64,000 nt of DNA, taken from Gammaproteobacteria bacterium. GTDB lineage: Bacteria > Pseudomonadota > Gammaproteobacteria > Steroidobacterales > Steroidobacteraceae. Position 1 is the stretch's first letter; every line of letters begins with the position of its first letter. The notes below the pieces were generated by a model, which saw only the letters and a program-made list of their open reading frames with translations, did no database searches and was not told the origin of the DNA. The stretch lies in the NCBI GenBank assembly GCA_025359205.1, contig JANYHD010000019.1, forward strand, positions 124,001 to 188,000. Direction: 5' to 3'. The translations under genes and the position numbers were made by a program. Shown one piece after another: positions 55,793 through 64,000 of this stretch.

Positions 55793-57667
55793 ATGGGCGG
55801 GTTCGTCCAGGCCATCCGGCTCCAGGGGTGGTCGGTAGGCACCAGGTTGCTGCTGATCAACGGCCTTCTGGCCGTGGCCCTGGCATTTGTCGGCGCGATC
55901 GTCTGGCAAGCCCTGAGCGCGCAGAACCGCGCCATGTCCGAGCTCGTGCTGATCAGCAAGGCCGCGCGCTACCACCAGGATGCCGCGACGCTCCAGGCCG
56001 AGCTGCGCGCCGACGTGAACGCCGCGCTCGCGGGCCGAGCTGCCACCGAAGCGGAGCGCGCGACGCTGCTCGATTCGCTCGACGAGAATTCCAAGGAACT
56101 GCGCCGCGACCTGCTGACGCTCGAGAAACTAGATTTGCCCGCCGACCTCGTCGACACCGAGGCGAAGGTGCAGACGCTCGCCGACCTGTACCTGGTGCGA
56201 GCCACAGAGCTCGGGCGCTTCGCGGTGCGCGATCCGGGCACGGCCACGCAGCTGGTGGCGCAGTTCAATGATTCGCTCGTGGCGCTGAACCAGGCCATGG
56301 ACAAGCAGACCATGGCCTTCTCCACGCACATCGTACAGGCCAACGACGCCGCCGCGGCCGCCGAGGTCAATGCGAAGAAATGGATGATCACCGCCTTCAT
56401 CCTCACCAACCTGGTGGTGGGCCTGCTGGTGGAATGGCTGTCGCGCTCGATCCGCCGCTCGCTGCGCGGCGTGCGCGACGTTGCCCAGGCGCTGGCGACG
56501 GGCGATCTCACGGCCCGCAATCGCGCTACCGGTGCGGACGAGCTCGGCGAGCTCGGCAGCGCCGTCAACGACATGGCCGACAACCTGCGCGATGTCATCG
56601 GCAAGCTGCGCGCCGAGGCCGACCGCGACGCCTTCGGCACGCAGCTGGTCGAAGCGCTGGAAATGGCCGACACCGAGGAAGAGGCCTATGGCGTGCTCGG
56701 CCGCGCCATGACGCTCATCTCGCCCGAACTGCCGACCGAACTGCTGTTGGCCGATTCCAGCCGCGCGCACCTCGAGCGCGCCACGGCACACCCGCAGGCG
56801 GGCGCGGCTGGCTGCACGGTGGATTCGCCATTCAGCTGCATGGCGGTACGGCGTGGCAGCGCGGTGACTTTCGCGGACAGTGACACGCTCAACGCCTGCT
56901 CGCGCCTGCGCGACCGAGCCTGCGGGCCCGTGTCGGCGGTGTGCGTGCCGATCAGTTTCATGGGACGCGCGCTCGGCGTGCTGCACGCGGCGGCACCGGC
57001 CGGTAAGCTCCCGGACGCGCGCCAAATTGCGCAGCTCACGACGCTCGGGCTGCAGGCCGGCGCACGCATCGGCACGGTGCGCGCCTTCCACAGCACGCAG
57101 CACCGCGCCGCGACCGACAGCCTCACGGGCCTGCACAACCGGCGTTCGGCGGAAGAGCGCGCGCGCGAGCTGGCGGCCGCAGGACGGCCCTTCGCCGTGG
57201 TGCTGGCCGACCTCGATCACTTCAAGAAGCTCAACGACTCACGCGGCCACGAGTCGGGCGACCAGGCACTGCGGCTGTTTGCCGATACGCTGCGTGCGCA
57301 GTTGCGCGAGCACGATATGGCGGCCCGCTGGGGCGGTGAGGAGTTTGTGCTGATCCTGCCCAACGCCAACGCCAAGCAGGCCCACGAAGCGGCCGAGCGG
57401 ATCCGCGATGGGCTGGCAACTTCGCTCCTGCTCGGCGGTTCGCCAGCCTTCACCTCCAGCTTCGGCGTCTCCGACAGCTCGATGAGCCCGCGCTTCGAGA
57501 AGCTGCTGAAGATCGCCGACGGGGCGCTCTACCGCGCCAAGGATGCCGGCCGTGATCGCGTCGTGATCGGTTCAGCGCAGATGGTGGATGACGTCGACAC
57601 CTATACGCGGCACGTCTACGAGCATCCCGCCTCGCCCAACATGAAGAAGATGAGCGCCGAGCGCTGA
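55793..57667 (+). CDS. Membrane diguanylate cyclase with periplasmic sensor, HAMP, GAF-like and GGDEF domains
   Basis: A 624-residue protein. Membrane helix 1 (about 18-40), a helical periplasmic region (about 41-195), membrane helix 2 (about 196-217), a HAMP domain (VAQALATGDLTARNRATGADELGELGSAVNDM), a GAF-like region (about 285-440), and a GGDEF domain with DSLTGLHNRRSAEE, LADLDHFKKLND and GGEEF at 514-518. The inhibitory RxxD site is present (R505-E-H-D508). It should make cyclic di-GMP in response to an external signal. The periplasmic part resembles methyl-accepting sensor modules. GGAGG precedes ATG 55793. Confidence 0.92.
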   Translation: MGGFVQAIRLQGWSVGTRLLLINGLLAVALAFVGAIVWQALSAQNRAMSELVLISKAARYHQDAATLQAELRADVNAALAGRAATEAERATLLDSLDENSKELRRDLLTLEKLDLPADLVDTEAKVQTLADLYLVRATELGRFAVRDPGTATQLVAQFNDSLVALNQAMDKQTMAFSTHIVQANDAAAAAEVNAKKWMITAFILTNLVVGLLVEWLSRSIRRSLRGVRDVAQALATGDLTARNRATGADELGELGSAVNDMADNLRDVIGKLRAEADRDAFGTQLVEALEMADTEEEAYGVLGRAMTLISPELPTELLLADSSRAHLERATAHPQAGAAGCTVDSPFSCMAVRRGSAVTFADSDTLNACSRLRDRACGPVSAVCVPISFMGRALGVLHAAAPAGKLPDARQIAQLTTLGLQAGARIGTVRAFHSTQHRAATDSLTGLHNRRSAEERARELAAAGRPFAVVLADLDHFKKLNDSRGHESGDQALRLFADTLRAQLREHDMAARWGGEEFVLILPNANAKQAHEAAERIRDGLATSLLLGGSPAFTSSFGVSDSSMSPRFEKLLKIADGALYRAKDAGRDRVVIGSAQMVDDVDTYTRHVYEHPASPNMKKMSAER

Positions 57668-57680
57668 TCGCGCCGGTTGC

Positions 57681-58127
57681 CTAGAACTTGCCCACCACGA
57701 TGACGCCGGCCGGCGGCGTGGTCTGCACATAGCTGCAGGCGCCCGGAGTCTGCCGCACGTAGGCAATGGTCTCGGCGTCGCTGGCCTTGACCGGCGGCGG
57801 ATTGGCGCCGTCGCGAAAGGACTTCTTGGTCCAGAGACTGGTGTAACGATCGGCGCTGACCTTCACCACGCGCTGCAGGAATGCGGCCTGTGCCGCCAGG
57901 TTGTCGGCCGGGGTCAACCGCGTACTGCCAGCAAAGCTCTTTTCACCGATGAACACGTCGCGCACGTCGGAAGACTGCAGCGTGACATTGGCATTGCAGA
58001 CCACATATAGGTCGGCGGCCGTGGCCGCGCCGCTGGCGCCCGCCAGCACGACGGCCAGCAGGCAGGCGCGTGGGCGCGAGGCCAGGCGCGGGCGCGGGCA
58101 CGTCGCGTGGTCAGAAGCGGATCGCAT
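57681..58127 (-). CDS. Small periplasmic phosphate-binding-like protein (PBP-like)
   Basis: A 148-residue exported protein with a signal peptide (ACLLAVVLAGASGAATAA). The mature part, LYVVCNANVTLQSSDVRDVFIGEKSFAGSTRLTPADN, then FLQRVVKVSADRYTSLWTKKSFRDG and IAYVRQTPGACSYV, is the pattern of short proteins annotated as phosphate ABC transporter substrate-binding (PstS-like half domain). It is too short for a full two-lobe binding protein. It overlaps the porin stop by 17 bp and ends the SCO-porin operon. Ligand unknown. Confidence 0.78.
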   Translation of the reverse strand: MRSASDHATCPRPRLASRPRACLLAVVLAGASGAATAADLYVVCNANVTLQSSDVRDVFIGEKSFAGSTRLTPADNLAAQAAFLQRVVKVSADRYTSLWTKKSFRDGANPPPVKASDAETIAYVRQTPGACSYVQTTPPAGVIVVGKF

Positions 58128-59454
58128 ATTGCACCAGCCCTTCGCTGTATTGCTCGAGGCTGCGATCAGTCAGGCGCGTGTTGGCGAGTTCCAGCTTGAC
58201 GGCGGATTTCAGGTCCAGATCGAAGCGCGCGCCGAGCGCAACGCGATGGTAGGAACCACCGCCTTCCAGGGCCGCGAAGTAGGGATCGGTCTGCTCGAGC
58301 ACGGTGCGCTCGTAGCGCGCGTAGGGCACACCCCAGGTGGCGCGGTAACCGAACTGCACGAAGCCGGCGTTGCTGCGATGGGTGCCGCTGCCGCCGTTGA
58401 TGTCGCGGTCGTCGAACAGGTAGATCTCGGCAATGTCTTCCCATTGGTCGGTGTCGTAGACGGCATAGCCGCCGTAAGCCAGCACCCGGGTCGCATTGGC
58501 CGGCATCGCGTTGTCGCCAATGCGCGCGGTGAATGCATGCACACCCAGCATCAGGCCCTCGGCAGTGCCGCTGCTGAACTGGTACGCCAGGCGCGCGCCC
58601 CCGCCCATGTGGCCATTGGTGTTGCCGGCGTTGCGCATGTCGAGCACGCCGCCGAAGATTTCCTGGCTGTTGCCCGCGTAGAAGTCGTACAGCACCTTGC
58701 CGCCGCCCACGTGCGTCGAGCCGGTCAGCCACAGGCCGACGGTGTGCGCCGGCATGATGCCGCCGTTGTCCTCGAACTGCAGGAACCTCGGGCGCCGCAG
58801 CGTATTGTTGATCCAGCTGCCATGGTGAAGAGCTGTATTCACGTAGCCGTACGGCGTGTGGTAACGCCCCACCCAGAGCGTGGCCTGGTCGTTGAACTGG
58901 TAGCCGATCTGCGCGCGCTCGAGATCCACACCCACTGTGCCATCCGAGCCCACTTCGGTATTCATTTCGAACAGCGCGCGGGTGTGATCGCCCAGGCGCG
59001 GCGACAGGTAGAAATCCAGGTTGCCGACGTAGGTCCCCTTTAGAGCAGGATTGATCGGGTTATGCGTGCCGACGCCAACGTCGGCGAAACCGTGCAGTGG
59101 CAGGCCGGTGTCGTCGGCGGTGCGGCTGGCGTTCTCCTTTTCAAGCTGGTCCAATTTCTGCTCGGCAGCTTCGAGGCGTGAGTTGTCCGCCACGACTGGC
59201 GCGGCCGGCGGCGCGGCCGGCGGTGTCGCTGCAGCAGTCGCCGCGGCCTGCTTCGCCTCCAGTTCGCGCACCCGCTCGGTCAGGGCCTGGATCATCTGCA
59301 GGCTCTGGTCCAGCTTGTTCTGCATTTCGGCCAGTTCGGGGTCCTGCTTGCCGGTGGCGCTGAGTGCTGCGGAGGGCAATACGGCGATGGCCACCGCCAC
59401 CAGCGCAAGGGCTCCCATGCGGTAGCGGCTGAAGTTCATCGTCGTGCGGGGCAT
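58111..59454 (-). CDS. Outer-membrane porin with N-terminal coiled coil
   Basis: A 447-residue exported protein. After the signal peptide (ALVAVAIAVLPSAALSA) comes a coiled coil (PELAEMQNKLDQSLQMIQAL; LEAAEQKLDQLEKEN) split by an Ala/Pro stretch, then a beta-barrel (LHGFADVGVGTH; FYLSPRLGDHTRALFEMN; QATLWVGRYHTPYGYVN) ending with the aromatic strand GLVQYAIRF. The coiled-coil plus barrel plan resembles porins of the OprO/OprP or DcaP type, in which the coil trimerises or anchors to the cell wall. The substrate is not clear. Confidence 0.85.
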   Translation of the reverse strand: MPRTTMNFSRYRMGALALVAVAIAVLPSAALSATGKQDPELAEMQNKLDQSLQMIQALTERVRELEAKQAAATAAATPPAAPPAAPVVADNSRLEAAEQKLDQLEKENASRTADDTGLPLHGFADVGVGTHNPINPALKGTYVGNLDFYLSPRLGDHTRALFEMNTEVGSDGTVGVDLERAQIGYQFNDQATLWVGRYHTPYGYVNTALHHGSWINNTLRRPRFLQFEDNGGIMPAHTVGLWLTGSTHVGGGKVLYDFYAGNSQEIFGGVLDMRNAGNTNGHMGGGARLAYQFSSGTAEGLMLGVHAFTARIGDNAMPANATRVLAYGGYAVYDTDQWEDIAEIYLFDDRDINGGSGTHRSNAGFVQFGYRATWGVPYARYERTVLEQTDPYFAALEGGGSYHRVALGARFDLDLKSAVKLELANTRLTDRSLEQYSEGLVQYAIRF

Positions 59455-59471
59455 TGGCTCTTCTCCGTGGT

Positions 59472-60029
59472 TCAGAGTAGGGCCGTCCAGTCGCCGGTCG
59501 CGGGGCTCACGGCGCCGCTGTACAGGCCCTTGCTGTCAAAAAAGACTACGCGCGATTCATGCATCACGTGTGTGTCGTAGTTCCAGAATTCGAAACCCAG
59601 CTGCTGCGCAAGGCGGCGGACATTTCTTGCCGTTCCGGTCAGGAAATGCCAGTTCGGGCGATCGAGCCGGTGATTGAGCCGGTACAGATGCCAGCTTTGC
59701 GGGTCGTCGTTGTCGGCGTCGTAGCCGACGATGACGAAGCTGGCTTGCTCACCGCGTCCGTCCAGCACTTTCTGCATGCGCTGCAGTTCGTTGAGCGTGG
59801 CCGGGCAGGTGTTGTGGCAGCGCGTGTAGGCCATCGACAGGATGACGCGGTGCCCGGTCAGGTCAGTGAGCATGAGAGCCAGGCCCTGATCGTCGCGCCA
59901 CGCCTGCGGAAGCTGGTCGAGGCGCGCAGCGCCCGCAACGGTACCGGCACCCCCGGCACTGGCACACAGCAGGGCGGTGCAGGCCCACGTCGCCCGCCAC
60001 CCCGACGATGCCGGATGCCGGAGATTCAT
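59472..60029 (-). CDS. SCO1/SenC-family protein
   Basis: A 185-residue exported thioredoxin-fold protein: signal segment, then the copper site C71-x3-C75 in YTRCHNTCPATLNEL, followed by FVIVGYDADNDDPQSW and, near the end, DTHVMHESRVVFFD, where the third ligand His lies (H154 or H157). SCO proteins deliver copper to cytochrome oxidase CuA or act as thiol-disulfide proteins. No oxidase gene is in the window; instead it heads an operon with a porin and a PBP-like protein, 17 bp upstream of the porin. Confidence 0.88.
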   Translation of the reverse strand: MNLRHPASSGWRATWACTALLCASAGGAGTVAGAARLDQLPQAWRDDQGLALMLTDLTGHRVILSMAYTRCHNTCPATLNELQRMQKVLDGRGEQASFVIVGYDADNDDPQSWHLYRLNHRLDRPNWHFLTGTARNVRRLAQQLGFEFWNYDTHVMHESRVVFFDSKGLYSGAVSPATGDWTALL

Positions 60030-60090
60030 CGCGGCCGATTCTGACTCACTCGGGGCACCGTGCCTAGTTGGGTACGTGAATCCCTACTCT

Positions 60091-60111
60091 GCTGAACCGT
60101 CGCTGAACCGT
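60091..60111. promoter_or_regulatory. 11-bp direct repeats in a divergent gap
   Basis: GCTGAACCGT occurs twice, at 60091-60100 and 60102-60111, one helical turn apart, between the SCO operon and the FecR-like gene. Repeats in this phase are typical of sites for OmpR-family response regulators. No exact known motif is matched. Confidence 0.45.
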
Positions 60112-60135
60112 GACCTGTGCACGAAATAAGGCCGC

Positions 60136-60160
60136 CGCGGCCCGCGTGGGCCGCGTTTTT
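60136..60160 (+). terminator. Intrinsic terminator with no gene upstream on its strand
   Basis: CGCGGCCC (60136-60143), loop GCGT, GGGCCGCG (60148-60155), then TTTTT. The only plus-strand DNA before it is the 107-bp stretch after the SCO start, so it would end a short leader or small RNA, or attenuate the FecR-like gene starting at 60233. Confidence 0.7.
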
Positions 60161-60232
60161 GCGGCACTATTGCCCTGCCTGCCGGTCACAACGTATACCG
60201 GCTTCAGTCGGCGGAATCGGGGAGCGGACATC

Positions 60233-62110
60233 ATGCGCAACACGGCGTTTCTCTCACGTGCGGGTACCTGGCTGGTAGCATTCACCGCGGTGTTTGCCGT
60301 ACTGGCGTCGGCTACGGCTACGGCTGCTGCTGACGAGGACCCGCCGGGTCGCGTGGCCCGCGTCAACCTGCTCGACGGGCGTGGCGCCATGGAACCGGCC
60401 GGCACCCAGGACTGGGTCGATGACCTGCTAAACCGGCCGTTGACCGGTGGCGACAAGGTCTGGATCGATGCGGGTGCGCGCGCCGAAATGCACATTGGTT
60501 CCACGGTCCTGCGGCTTGGTGCACGCACCGCCGTGCAGATCGTCACCATAGACGACCGCCGCGTGCGCCTGCGCATCACCGCGGGCTCGGTCAACGTGCG
60601 TGTCCGCTTGCTGGACGAAGACGAGCGCTTCGAGATCGAAACGCCGGCCGGCGACATTTCCCTGCTGCAACCCGGTGGCTACCGGCTCGACGTCGATGAT
60701 CGCGACGAGCGTGCGCAGTTCGCGGTGTGGAGCGGGCGCGCCGAGGCGCGTGGCGACAGCGGCAGCCGCATCCTGCACAGCAACGAAGCGGTCGAGCTGA
60801 TCGGCGGCGATGAGCCGGCGCTCGAGGCGGCTTCCGCCGGAGCTCCCGACAGCCTCGACCTGTGGGCCGAGGACCGCGACCATCGCGAAGACGAATCGCG
60901 CGCAGCGCGCTACGTCTCGCGCGACGTGGTCGGCTACGAAGAACTCGATGGCTATGGCGATTGGGTTGTCGATCCCATGTACGGCTCGGTGTGGGTGCCG
61001 CAGGTTGTGGTTGTCGACTGGGCGCCGTATCGCTTTGGCCACTGGGTATGGATCGGCCTGTGGGGCTGGACCTGGATCGACGACGCGCCCTGGGGCTTCG
61101 CGCCTTGCCACTACGGCCGCTGGGTGCATGCCGGCCGCGGCTGGGCCTGGGCGCCCGGGCCGCGCGAAGTGCGCCGGCCGGTATTCGCGCCGGCGCTCGT
61201 GGCGTGGCGAGGTGATCGTTACCCGCGCCGGGAAGCGGGCAACGAGCGCGCGCCGCGCGTGGGCTGGGTGCCACTCGGATACAACGAGATTTACGAGCCG
61301 CCGTTCCGTGCCAGCCGCAATTACCTGCGCGCGGCGAATCTCTCCAACACGCGCCTCGGGCATGGGGATGTCGATCGCTACATCGACGAACGAGCGCGCG
61401 CGGGCGACCAGCGGCCCGAGCGGCACTACGCTAACGAAAGCGTGCCCGGCGCGCTGACCACTGTGTCCCGCGATACCTTCGTCGGCGCCAAACCGGTGGC
61501 GCGCAACCGCATCAACGGGGGGCCTGACGAGGCGCGCCAGTCACCGTTTTCCGCGCACGGACCTGAGCTGCGGCCAGAGCCGCGCAGCGCCGGTCGGATC
61601 CTGCCCTCCGACCGGCCGGTAGTCCAGCCCGATCGCTCGGTGTTTGACCGCCCGGTGAAATCCGGCCCTGCAGCTGTGGACAGATCAGTGAGTGGGGCGG
61701 GGATTGGCCAGATGCATGGCGAACGTGCGCGCGAGCGCGCACCAATCATTCAGCGCGGTCCAGACCCGGCGCCGGCCGTGCGTGCACCGCCACCCGAGCA
61801 GCCGCAAGTGCAGCGCGATGTGCAGCGCGAGGAGCGCCGCAACGACCGGCCTGTGGCTGCACCCGCCGAGCGGCGCATCGATCGCACCATCGAGCGCGTA
61901 GCGCCGCCGCCGGTGGAGGTGCAACGCGAACCTCAACAGCGCTATGCGCCGCCGCAAAATCACGCTCCACAGCGCTCGGCGCCGCCACCGGCGTCGGCGC
62001 GCGAATCGCGCTCTTCGCCCCCGCCTTCGTCCGCACCCTCTTCGAGCGCGCCAGCTTCCAGTGCGCCGTCCTCGCACGAAGACCGGCACCGCGATCGCGA
62101 CAAACGTTGA
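60233..62110 (+). CDS. FecR/DUF6600-type exported protein with Pro/Arg-rich tail
   Basis: A 625-residue exported protein: signal peptide (TWLVAFTAVFAVLASATATAAA), a FecR-like beta region (RVARVNLLDGRGAMEPAG; ADDLL-type; RLGARTAVQI; VRLRITAGSVNVRVRLLD), then a Trp-rich DUF6600 region (YGDWVVDPMYGSVWVP; FGHWVWIGLWGWTWIDDA; WGFAPCHYGRWV), and a 240-residue disordered tail rich in Pro, Arg, Ser and Gln. Its role is unknown; the FecR part suggests envelope structure or signalling. GGGGAG precedes ATG 60233. Confidence 0.85.
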   Translation: MRNTAFLSRAGTWLVAFTAVFAVLASATATAAADEDPPGRVARVNLLDGRGAMEPAGTQDWVDDLLNRPLTGGDKVWIDAGARAEMHIGSTVLRLGARTAVQIVTIDDRRVRLRITAGSVNVRVRLLDEDERFEIETPAGDISLLQPGGYRLDVDDRDERAQFAVWSGRAEARGDSGSRILHSNEAVELIGGDEPALEAASAGAPDSLDLWAEDRDHREDESRAARYVSRDVVGYEELDGYGDWVVDPMYGSVWVPQVVVVDWAPYRFGHWVWIGLWGWTWIDDAPWGFAPCHYGRWVHAGRGWAWAPGPREVRRPVFAPALVAWRGDRYPRREAGNERAPRVGWVPLGYNEIYEPPFRASRNYLRAANLSNTRLGHGDVDRYIDERARAGDQRPERHYANESVPGALTTVSRDTFVGAKPVARNRINGGPDEARQSPFSAHGPELRPEPRSAGRILPSDRPVVQPDRSVFDRPVKSGPAAVDRSVSGAGIGQMHGERARERAPIIQRGPDPAPAVRAPPPEQPQVQRDVQREERRNDRPVAAPAERRIDRTIERVAPPPVEVQREPQQRYAPPQNHAPQRSAPPPASARESRSSPPPSSAPSSSAPASSAPSSHEDRHRDRDKR

Positions 62111-62144
62111 AGCCTGGTGCGGCGGAAGGCCGCCGCGCGCGCGA

Positions 62145-62954
62145 TCAGTGCTTGGGCGCCGCCTCGTAGAGTGGCAGCACCCGCGGCAGGAGCGATTGCA
62201 ACACCGCCAGGCGCGCGCTGTCACTCGGGTGCGTGCTCAGGAATGCGGGCGTGCCGTTCTGGCTGGCCTGGCCCATCTTCTGCCACAGCGACAGTGCCGC
62301 ATGCGGATCGTAGCCGGCGCGTGCCATCAGCTCGAGGCCGATGCGATCGGCTTCTGATTCCTGCACCCGGCTGTGCGGCAGGTTGAAAGTGACTTCGGTG
62401 AGCGCGCCAGCGATATTCACCGAGGTGTTGCTCAGTCCCGCCAGTTGCGCGAGCGCACCGAGCCCAAGCTGCTCCGCCTGGGCGCGCGACACGGCTTCGC
62501 GGCTGTGTTCGCGCAGCGCGTGCGCCATCTCGTGGCCGATCACCGTAGCCAGCTCGGCATCGTTGAGCTTCAGCTTATCGATCAGGCCTGAATACACCAT
62601 GATCTTGCCACCCGGCATGCAGTAGGCGTTGATCTGGTCGGTCTTCTGCACGTTGACGGTCCAGGCCCACTTGGCGGCATCGGGCCGAAACACGGGCGTC
62701 TGGCGGATCAGACGGTCCGCGATCGCACGCACGCGCTGCGCCTGGCCCGCGTCGGCGTTGAGTTGCCCCTGCTGCCTGGCCTTGTCGATTTCGGCGGCAT
62801 AGGCCTGCGTGGCGCCCTGCTCGACCTCGGCTTCGGAGACCAGCATCGCCTGCTTGCGATCGACGCCGACCGCGCCAGGTGCGGTGGTGCTCACCGTCTC
62901 GCAGCCCGACAACAACAATCCGGCACAGGCGAGAAACAACATGAGGGTTTTCAT
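62145..62954 (-). CDS. M48-family zinc metalloprotease, lipoprotein (LoiP/YcaL-like)
   Basis: A 269-residue lipoprotein: lipobox LLLSGC with C18, then a helical region and the zinc site H141-E-x2-H145 in VIGHEMAHALREHSRE. The third ligand E199 lies in ESEADRIGLELMARAGYDP. LINAYCMPGGKIMVY-like text (INAYCMPGGKIMVYSGLID) completes the family pattern. Members such as LoiP and YcaL degrade damaged outer-membrane proteins in the periplasm. Confidence 0.93.
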   Translation of the reverse strand: MKTLMLFLACAGLLLSGCETVSTTAPGAVGVDRKQAMLVSEAEVEQGATQAYAAEIDKARQQGQLNADAGQAQRVRAIADRLIRQTPVFRPDAAKWAWTVNVQKTDQINAYCMPGGKIMVYSGLIDKLKLNDAELATVIGHEMAHALREHSREAVSRAQAEQLGLGALAQLAGLSNTSVNIAGALTEVTFNLPHSRVQESEADRIGLELMARAGYDPHAALSLWQKMGQASQNGTPAFLSTHPSDSARLAVLQSLLPRVLPLYEAAPKH

Positions 62955-63015
62955 CGCGCCATTTTATCCATTCCCGGCAGTTGCGGCACCTGGCAGCTTG
63001 CGTGGAATATAGGCC

Positions 63016-63861
63016 ATGGAATCACTGGTCTCGACCAGCGCTCTCGCAGCCGAGCTCTCGAGCCCGGAACTCGTGGTGCTCGATGCCACCTGGTACATGC
63101 CGGGCGGCGCGCGCAATGCCCGCGAACTGTACGCCGCCGCACGCATTCCCGGCGCACGCATCTTCGACATCGACCAGATCGCCGACCGGCAGACGAGCCT
63201 GCCGCACATGGTGCCGTCGCCCGAATTCTTTGCGCAGCAGGTGGGCGCATTGGGTGTGTCGAATGCCAGCCGCGTCGTCTGCTATGACCAGCACGGCATC
63301 ATGTCGGCGCCGCGCGCGCGCTGGATGTTTCGTCTCTACGGCCACGATCAGGTTGCGGTGCTCGATGGCGGCCTGCCCAAATGGCGTGCCGAAGGGCGGG
63401 AGCTGGTGGGCGGCCCGCCCGCGCCGGTTGCGCCGGTTGCGCCGGTGCGATTCCAGAGCGCGTTCCGTGCCGGACTGTTGCGCGGCCTCGGCGACCTGCG
63501 CGACAACCTGCGCACGCGCCGTGAGCTGGTGCTCGATGCACGATCGGCGGACCGCTTCCATGCACGGGTGCCGGAGCCGCGTCCCGGATTGCGCGGCGGG
63601 CATGTGCCAGGCGCGCGCAGCCTGCCATTCGGAGAGTTGCTGACACCACAGCAGACGCTGTTGCCGCTGGCGGCGTTGCGCGCGCGCTTCGCCGCGGCCG
63701 GCGTGGACGCGCGCAGCGCGGTTATAACGAGTTGCGGTTCGGGACTGACGGCCGCTGTATTAAACTTGGCGCTCGCAGTCGCAGGCTTGCCCGAGGGGGC
63801 GCTCTACGACGGATCCTGGGCAGAGTGGGGCGGGCGCGACGACACGCCCGTGGAGGCCTGA
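63016..63861 (+). CDS. sseA: 3-mercaptopyruvate/thiosulfate sulfurtransferase
   Basis: A 281-residue protein of two rhodanese domains. The first is inactive, as usual (VVLDATWYMPG; GARIFDIDQIADRQT; DQHGIMSAPRARWMFRLYGH). The second carries the active loop with C240 in SCGSGLTAAVL, the C-G-S-G form of mercaptopyruvate sulfurtransferases rather than the CRKGVT of thiosulfate enzymes. Also VLDARSADRFHARVPEPRPGLRGGHVPGA. It moves sulfur from mercaptopyruvate to a thiol acceptor or cyanide. The next gene begins right after its stop. Confidence 0.93.
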   Translation: MESLVSTSALAAELSSPELVVLDATWYMPGGARNARELYAAARIPGARIFDIDQIADRQTSLPHMVPSPEFFAQQVGALGVSNASRVVCYDQHGIMSAPRARWMFRLYGHDQVAVLDGGLPKWRAEGRELVGGPPAPVAPVAPVRFQSAFRAGLLRGLGDLRDNLRTRRELVLDARSADRFHARVPEPRPGLRGGHVPGARSLPFGELLTPQQTLLPLAALRARFAAAGVDARSAVITSCGSGLTAAVLNLALAVAGLPEGALYDGSWAEWGGRDDTPVEA

Positions 63862-64000
63862 TTGATCACGCTCTACGATTACCTCGATTCTGGCAATGGC
63901 TACAAGGTGCGGCTGCTGCTGACGCAGCTGGGCATTCCGTATCGCTACGTGGATGTCGACATTATGCGTGGCGAGACGCGCACGCCGCAGTTCCTGGCGA
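63862..64000 (+). CDS. Glutathione S-transferase-like protein, N-terminal part
   Basis: The frame opens with TTG directly after the sseA stop and runs off the window: MITLYDYLDSGNGYKVRLLL then TQLGIPYRYVDVDIMRGETRTPQFLA. This is the thioredoxin-like N-terminal domain of a GST, with the Ser/Gly-Asn-type active-site turn (DSGNGYKVRLLL) and the start of the glutathione-binding loop. Only 46 codons are visible. Confidence 0.75.
   Translation, partial: MITLYDYLDSGNGYKVRLLLTQLGIPYRYVDVDIMRGETRTPQFLA

Noticed and set aside
60076-60129. A 17-codon GTG frame as a leader peptide before the terminator
   Set aside because: It has no good ribosome site and is built largely from the 11-bp direct repeats, so DNA-level function explains it better; kept only as part of the regulatory finding.

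Overview
The window is GC-rich chromosomal DNA with densely packed genes in short operons, many joined by 4-bp ATGA overlaps. The gene set fits a gammaproteobacterium: TamA/TamB, YadG/YadH, YceH, YheT, DacB, an FkpA/Mip-like FKBP, a fused CysN-CysC, GltB/GltD and an FlhC-like regulator. I would guess a Nevskiales, Steroidobacterales or Xanthomonadales-like lineage, but no rRNA or tRNA gene is present to settle this. No prophage, insertion sequence, CRISPR array or tRNA gene was seen.

Layout. 0-7.1 kb: end of a TMEM175-like channel gene, then a minus-strand operon nudC-tamA-tamB. 7.2-11.4 kb: an FlhC-like regulator divergent from a gene of unknown function, then a CsgG-like lipoprotein gene with an apparent frameshift in its SH3 domain, and an ABC exporter (yadG/yadH type). 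11.4-15.7 kb: a Pho-box-like site followed by a lipid phosphatase, a diacylglycerol glucosyltransferase-like GT4, a membrane-anchored receiver protein and a YheT hydrolase. 15.7-19.1 kb: the opposing operon gdpd-glpD-glpK. 19.2-24.7 kb: a PQQ-type sugar dehydrogenase, a bactofilin, a SPOR lipoprotein and an active/inactive pair of M16 proteases. 24.67-24.87 kb: two hairpins with nearly the same loop but different, still fully paired stems. 25.2-31.3 kb: gltB-gltD. 31.3-37.0 kb: an outer-membrane barrel, a cupin and the sulfate assimilation operon cysH-cysD-cysNC-cysQ. 37.1-43.5 kb: a MaoC/CitE/reductase operon, GT2, a ParB-like protein, NamZ and a DOMON-like protein. 43.6-53.8 kb: DacB, the M3 peptidase Dcp, YceH, GloA, FKBP, a diguanylate cyclase, fRMsr, a PAP2 protein, DgkA and an EamA transporter. 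53.9-64 kb: a 30-residue membrane protein, envelope lipoproteins, twin Asr-like small proteins, a HAMP-GGDEF protein, a SCO/porin/phosphate-binding-like operon, a FecR/DUF6600 protein, an M48 protease, SseA and the start of a GST gene.

Several regions share a theme of membrane-lipid turnover. The 11.4-15.7 kb operon could convert phosphatidate to diacylglycerol and then to glycolipid under phosphate limitation. The adjacent gdpd-glpD-glpK genes would recycle glycerophosphodiesters, and dgkA beside a second PAP2 gene would handle the diacylglycerol/phosphatidate balance. The least explained structure is the pair of hairpins at 24.67-24.87 kb.
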